DNA of 64,000 bases from HdN1 sp964473645 (GTDB lineage Bacteria; Pseudomonadota; Gammaproteobacteria; Pseudomonadales; Ketobacteraceae). Below are positions 61,255 to 64,000 of the stretch, one piece after another (position 1 is the stretch's first letter; each line of letters starts with the position of its first letter). A program made the translations under genes and the position numbers. Location: the NCBI GenBank assembly GCA_964473645.1, contig CAYYPW010000006.1, positions 62,001 through 126,000 of the forward strand, read 5' to 3'. The notes under the pieces were generated by a model that did no database searches, had not been told where the DNA came from, and worked only from the letters and a program-made list of their open reading frames with translations.

Positions 61255-62169
61255 ATGAAAGTTCGGCATTTCCTGACATTATTGGATCTCTCCCCCGAAG
61301 AGCTGCGGGCAGTGCTTGCACGCGCCACGGAACTGAAAAAAATGCTGCGTAGCGGCGTTATTTACGAACCGTTCAAGAACAAAGTATTGGGGATGATTTT
61401 CGAAAAATCGTCGACCCGCACCCGCGTCTCGTTTGAGAGCGCAATGATACAGTGTGGCGGCGGCGCACTCTTTTTGTCGCCACGCGATACGCAATTAGGA
61501 CGGGGTGAACCCGTCTCTGATACGGCCCGCGTGTTGTCCCGCATGGTGGATATCATCATGATTCGCACCTTCGAACATGAAAAGGTAGAGACCTTCGCAC
61601 GTTATTCGCAAGTGCCGGTGATCAATGCGTTGACCGACAGTTTTCACCCTTGCCAGTTACTGGCTGACATGCAAACGTTTTTTGACCATCGTGGCGATAT
61701 CAAAGGCAAAACCGTTGCCTGGATCGGCGATGGCAATAATATGTGCAATTCGTACATTAACGCCGCCCGCCAATTCGATTTTCATTTGACCATTGCTTGC
61801 CCACCGGGATTCGAGCCAAGCGCAGCGCTGGTATCGCAAAACAGCAAACGCATTACGATCACCCGCGATCCACACGAAGCTATCGCAGGAGCACATTTGG
61901 TCGTGACGGATGTATGGGCCAGCATGGGCCAGGAAGACGAGAAAAAATCCCGCGAAGCCGCATTCTCCGGGTATCAGGTAACGCCAGCTCTGATGGACGA
62001 AGCGGCACCCGATGCCTTGTTCATGCACTGCCTGCCTGCCCACCGCGGCGAAGAAGTCAGCAGCGAAATGATGGAAGACCCCCGCTCAGTGGTTTGGGAA
62101 GAAGCCGAAAACAGATTGCATGCACAAAAAGCGTTAATGGAGTTGTTACTGGGTACATTCACGCCCTGA
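61255..62169 (+). CDS. argF: Ornithine carbamoyltransferase
   Basis: Makes citrulline from ornithine and carbamoyl phosphate, supplying argG. The 304-residue protein has the carbamoyl-phosphate site SSTRTRVSFE, the HPCQ motif and the ornithine-side HCLPAHRGEEV. Start at the ATG at 61255 with AAGGAAGCGGG upstream; a reading from 61171 would overlap argD and is not needed. Probably co-transcribed with argD. The argF neighbourhood near grxD agrees with Pseudomonas. Confidence 0.96.
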   Translation: MKVRHFLTLLDLSPEELRAVLARATELKKMLRSGVIYEPFKNKVLGMIFEKSSTRTRVSFESAMIQCGGGALFLSPRDTQLGRGEPVSDTARVLSRMVDIIMIRTFEHEKVETFARYSQVPVINALTDSFHPCQLLADMQTFFDHRGDIKGKTVAWIGDGNNMCNSYINAARQFDFHLTIACPPGFEPSAALVSQNSKRITITRDPHEAIAGAHLVVTDVWASMGQEDEKKSREAAFSGYQVTPALMDEAAPDALFMHCLPAHRGEEVSSEMMEDPRSVVWEEAENRLHAQKALMELLLGTFTP

Positions 62170-62192
62170 AACTTTTCTCCCTGAAGATTTGC

Positions 62193-62220
62193 ACTCTCAA
62201 GCTTTATACTCTCAAGCTTT
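62193..62220. repeat. 15-bp-period tandem repeat after argF
   Basis: ACTCTCAAGCTTT occurs at 62193-62205 and 62208-62220, with a more diverged copy (CTCCCTGAAGATTT) just before. It is the third example in the window of a short tandem duplication at the end of a gene. Confidence 0.8.
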
Positions 62221-62268
62221 GCGGTCCAAACTTACTGCTGAAATGTCCGCATTGCGCGATCCGACACA

Positions 62269-62304
62269 CAAAAAAAGCGCCTCACATTAGAGGCGCTTTT
62301 TTTT
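62269..62304. terminator. Bidirectional terminator, argF and hydrolase
   Basis: Arms AAAAAAAGCGCCTC and GAGGCGCTTTTTTT around a 6-base loop between convergent genes. A textbook rho-independent terminator on both strands. Confidence 0.92.
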
Positions 62305-62320
62305 ACGTCAGGTATCGCTT

Positions 62321-63319
62321 TTACTGAGCATAAACCGCCATCGTCTCCTCAGCTTTAATTGCAGAAAGCTCATCAATGGCCTTTATGACCTCCGCTGTAC
62401 GAACGATGATGCTGTAATGCCCGGTATTTTCTAACATCACGCGTTTGGCTGTCGGAATCGCATTCAACAAATATTCACTTTCTTCTACCGTCGTGCTGCG
62501 GTCACCATCACCTTGAACCAAAATCACAGGCGCTACAATCTCACCATAATGGGCCTGCATGCTGCGCAAATCGTCAAACATCGCCGGTATCTCGCTGGCA
62601 ATCGAAGCGGCTACGGCAGGTTGAGACCAAAGTTTCTGCCGTAGCGCTACAAATTCATCCGTGCACCATTCCAGATTGGGGTGAAAGGCGCTTTCCAGGC
62701 CCGCTTTGATTTTTGCTTTGGCGATCAGATTACCCGTCCAGCTACTGACCGCCAAAAATCCTTTGCCCACGACAGGGGTCATTACAAAGTAAAACAAGGG
62801 ATCGACTTCACCATCAGGATCGGCACCGGCAGCGAGTGAGACATAGCCACTTACCCCAGGCGTTTGTTCGATTGCCATTTGCAAGGCTGTGGAACCGCCG
62901 TAGGAATGCCCCACTACAATCACATCTCGCAATGCCAATTGCTGAATGACTTCGCGTGCTACGTGCGCATTATGTTCAACGCTGTACTTTGCACCCACCG
63001 CACTTGAATAGCCCTGGCCAGGGCGATCAAAGGCGGTGACCCGGTAGCGTGAGGCCAACGCCTGCATTAATGGCTCAAAATCTTCAAGGGAACCCGGCAG
63101 ACCATGGATCAACAGCACATCACGCCCCTGCCCAAGCTGGCGGTAACGTATCTGCATATCGTCAATAGTGAGATAGACACCGGCGTCCACATTGGGTACC
63201 GCCGGATTTTCGTCTGGGGCCATCAACCCCGCAATGATAATGAGCGAAAAGAAAGCCGCGACTATTAGCGCCACCCCTTTCGCTATCCCTTTCAAAGTCC
63301 CTTTTAAAAAGCGTTTCAT
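62321..63319 (-). CDS. Membrane-anchored alpha/beta-hydrolase
   Basis: A 332-residue serine hydrolase: an N-terminal hydrophobic helix (about 12-32) that should anchor it or export it, then an alpha/beta-hydrolase fold with oxyanion region LLIHGLPGSLEDF, nucleophile GHSYGGS and catalytic His near the end (NTGHYSII). It resembles epoxide hydrolase/haloperoxidase-type enzymes in general pattern; the substrate is unknown. Convergent with argF and downstream of glpK on the same strand, with 97 bp between. Confidence 0.85.
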   Translation of the reverse strand: MKRFLKGTLKGIAKGVALIVAAFFSLIIIAGLMAPDENPAVPNVDAGVYLTIDDMQIRYRQLGQGRDVLLIHGLPGSLEDFEPLMQALASRYRVTAFDRPGQGYSSAVGAKYSVEHNAHVAREVIQQLALRDVIVVGHSYGGSTALQMAIEQTPGVSGYVSLAAGADPDGEVDPLFYFVMTPVVGKGFLAVSSWTGNLIAKAKIKAGLESAFHPNLEWCTDEFVALRQKLWSQPAVAASIASEIPAMFDDLRSMQAHYGEIVAPVILVQGDGDRSTTVEESEYLLNAIPTAKRVMLENTGHYSIIVRTAEVIKAIDELSAIKAEETMAVYAQ

Positions 63320-63416
63320 ATCCCTGAATCCCAGATGTTTGAAAGAGCCGACATTTTAATCGAAATCAAGGAGATTCAAAGTGGTTAAAAACCAGGCTCT
63401 CCCCGTTCAGCGCTCG

Positions 63417-64000
63417 CTAGCTGATATTACGACGGACACGTTGGACGGCATCCACCCACCCGGCATAAAGTTTATTGCGCAGGGCGTCTGACATCTGTGG
63501 CTGAAAGTGGCGCTGGCAGTGCCAAAGTGTCGAGATCTCTTCAAGCGATTTATAAACACCCACCTTCAAACCCGCCAGATAGGCAGCCCCCAAGGCGGTA
63601 GTTTCAATCACCGCAGGGCGATCGACATCCACATTCAACACGTCAGACAAGAATTGAACCACCCAGTTGTTGGCAACCATCCCACCATCGACCCGCAACG
63701 TCGTCGGTTTGCCGGCACCATCGGACTCCATTGCGCGGATCAGGTCTTTGGTTTGATACGCCACCGATTGCAGACCAGCCGTTACGATATCTTTGATCCC
63801 AGTATCACGGGTAAGCCCAAACAAGGCACCGCGAGCTTCCGGGTCCCAATACGGAGCGCCCAGGCCGGTGAAGGCCGGCACCATGTAGACGTTTTGATCT
63901 ACGCCCGCCTCTTGCGCCATGGCTTCGGTTTCGCGCGCATGAGAAATCAACGCTAAGCCATCACGTAACCACTGAATGGCTGCACCAGCGACGAAGATGC
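63417..64000 (-). CDS. glpK: Glycerol kinase, C-terminal part (gene leaves the window)
   Basis: The frame is open to the last base of the window, so about 194 C-terminal residues of a roughly 500-residue enzyme are visible. Typical glycerol kinase features are GLGAPYWDPEARGALFGLTR, LRVDGGMVANNWVVQFLSD and ETTALGAAYLAGLKVG, from the ATP-binding second domain of the FGGY family. Phosphorylates glycerol to glycerol 3-phosphate. The start and any glpF/glpD neighbours are beyond the window. Confidence 0.95.
   Translation of the reverse strand, partial: IFVAGAAIQWLRDGLALISHARETEAMAQEAGVDQNVYMVPAFTGLGAPYWDPEARGALFGLTRDTGIKDIVTAGLQSVAYQTKDLIRAMESDGAGKPTTLRVDGGMVANNWVVQFLSDVLNVDVDRPAVIETTALGAAYLAGLKVGVYKSLEEISTLWHCQRHFQPQMSDALRNKLYAGWVDAVQRVRRNIS

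Noticed and set aside
1..64000. CRISPR arrays, rRNA or tRNA genes, prophage or conjugation genes
   Set aside because: None was recognised on either strand; the repeats present are isolated short tandem duplications rather than spaced arrays.

Overview
The window looks like chromosomal DNA from a flagellated gammaproteobacterium close to the Pseudomonas/Cellvibrio lineages. The backbone order dcd, mrp, metG, rsxABCDGE, nth, then argG, motY, rnt, prx, then grxD, argF, glpK runs broadly parallel to the order I remember for Pseudomonas aeruginosa (roughly PA3480 to PA3582). MotY implies a sodium-driven polar flagellum. Placement is from gene content and remembered synteny, not from a search.

Layout. 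1-11.4 kb: housekeeping genes (rsuA, dcd, mrp, metG), the complete Rsx/Rnf electron-transport operon, overlapping nth, and a Trm112/YcaR-type gene. 11.4-17.2 kb: accessory DNA with a 27-codon signal-peptide ORF, a cysteine-containing secreted protein, an NDH-2 dehydrogenase behind strong inverted repeats, a chimeric duplication (3' end of the c-di-GMP gene at 17.2 kb joined base-to-base to the interior of nth), a frameshifted small gene, a Crp-like regulator and two stress-type genes. 17.2-21.4 kb: a hybrid kinase lacking its phospho-acceptor histidine, with a degenerate GGDEF/EAL partner. 21.6-24.6 kb: argG, motY, rnt.

24.8-45.7 kb is a long accessory region. It begins where a peroxiredoxin gene next to rnt is cut to its last third; an intact peroxiredoxin gene lies inside the region at 33.5 kb. 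The left part holds a decayed outer-membrane porin-like gene, a TonB-type receptor, a TylF-like methyltransferase, a fatty-acid hydroxylase/sterol desaturase-family protein and a divergent MMPL/RND transporter. The right part (34.3-45.7 kb, minus strand) is a tight seven-gene operon and the most interesting feature: an HMG-CoA-reductase-type enzyme fused to an aminoglycoside-phosphotransferase-like kinase; a CDP-alcohol phosphatidyltransferase fused to a CDP-archaeol-synthase (CarS)-like domain; a 136-residue RND protein with its middle missing; a formyltransferase; an alpha/beta-hydrolase fused to an acyl-AMP ligase; a UbiA prenyltransferase; and a PEP-synthase/rifampin-phosphotransferase-like enzyme. 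This set is consistent with making and CDP-activating an isoprenoid or other lipid alcohol and joining it to a polar group, similar in logic to archaeal phospholipid synthesis. No such pathway is shown by the sequence alone.

46.2-64 kb: asnS, a penicillin-acylase-family hydrolase, an NspS/MbaA-like polyamine-to-c-di-GMP sensing pair, a cupin, grxD, a molybdopterin oxidoreductase, a di-haem lipoprotein, argD, argF, a membrane-anchored alpha/beta hydrolase and the 3' part of glpK, which leaves the window. No rRNA, tRNA, CRISPR array or intact insertion sequence was recognised.
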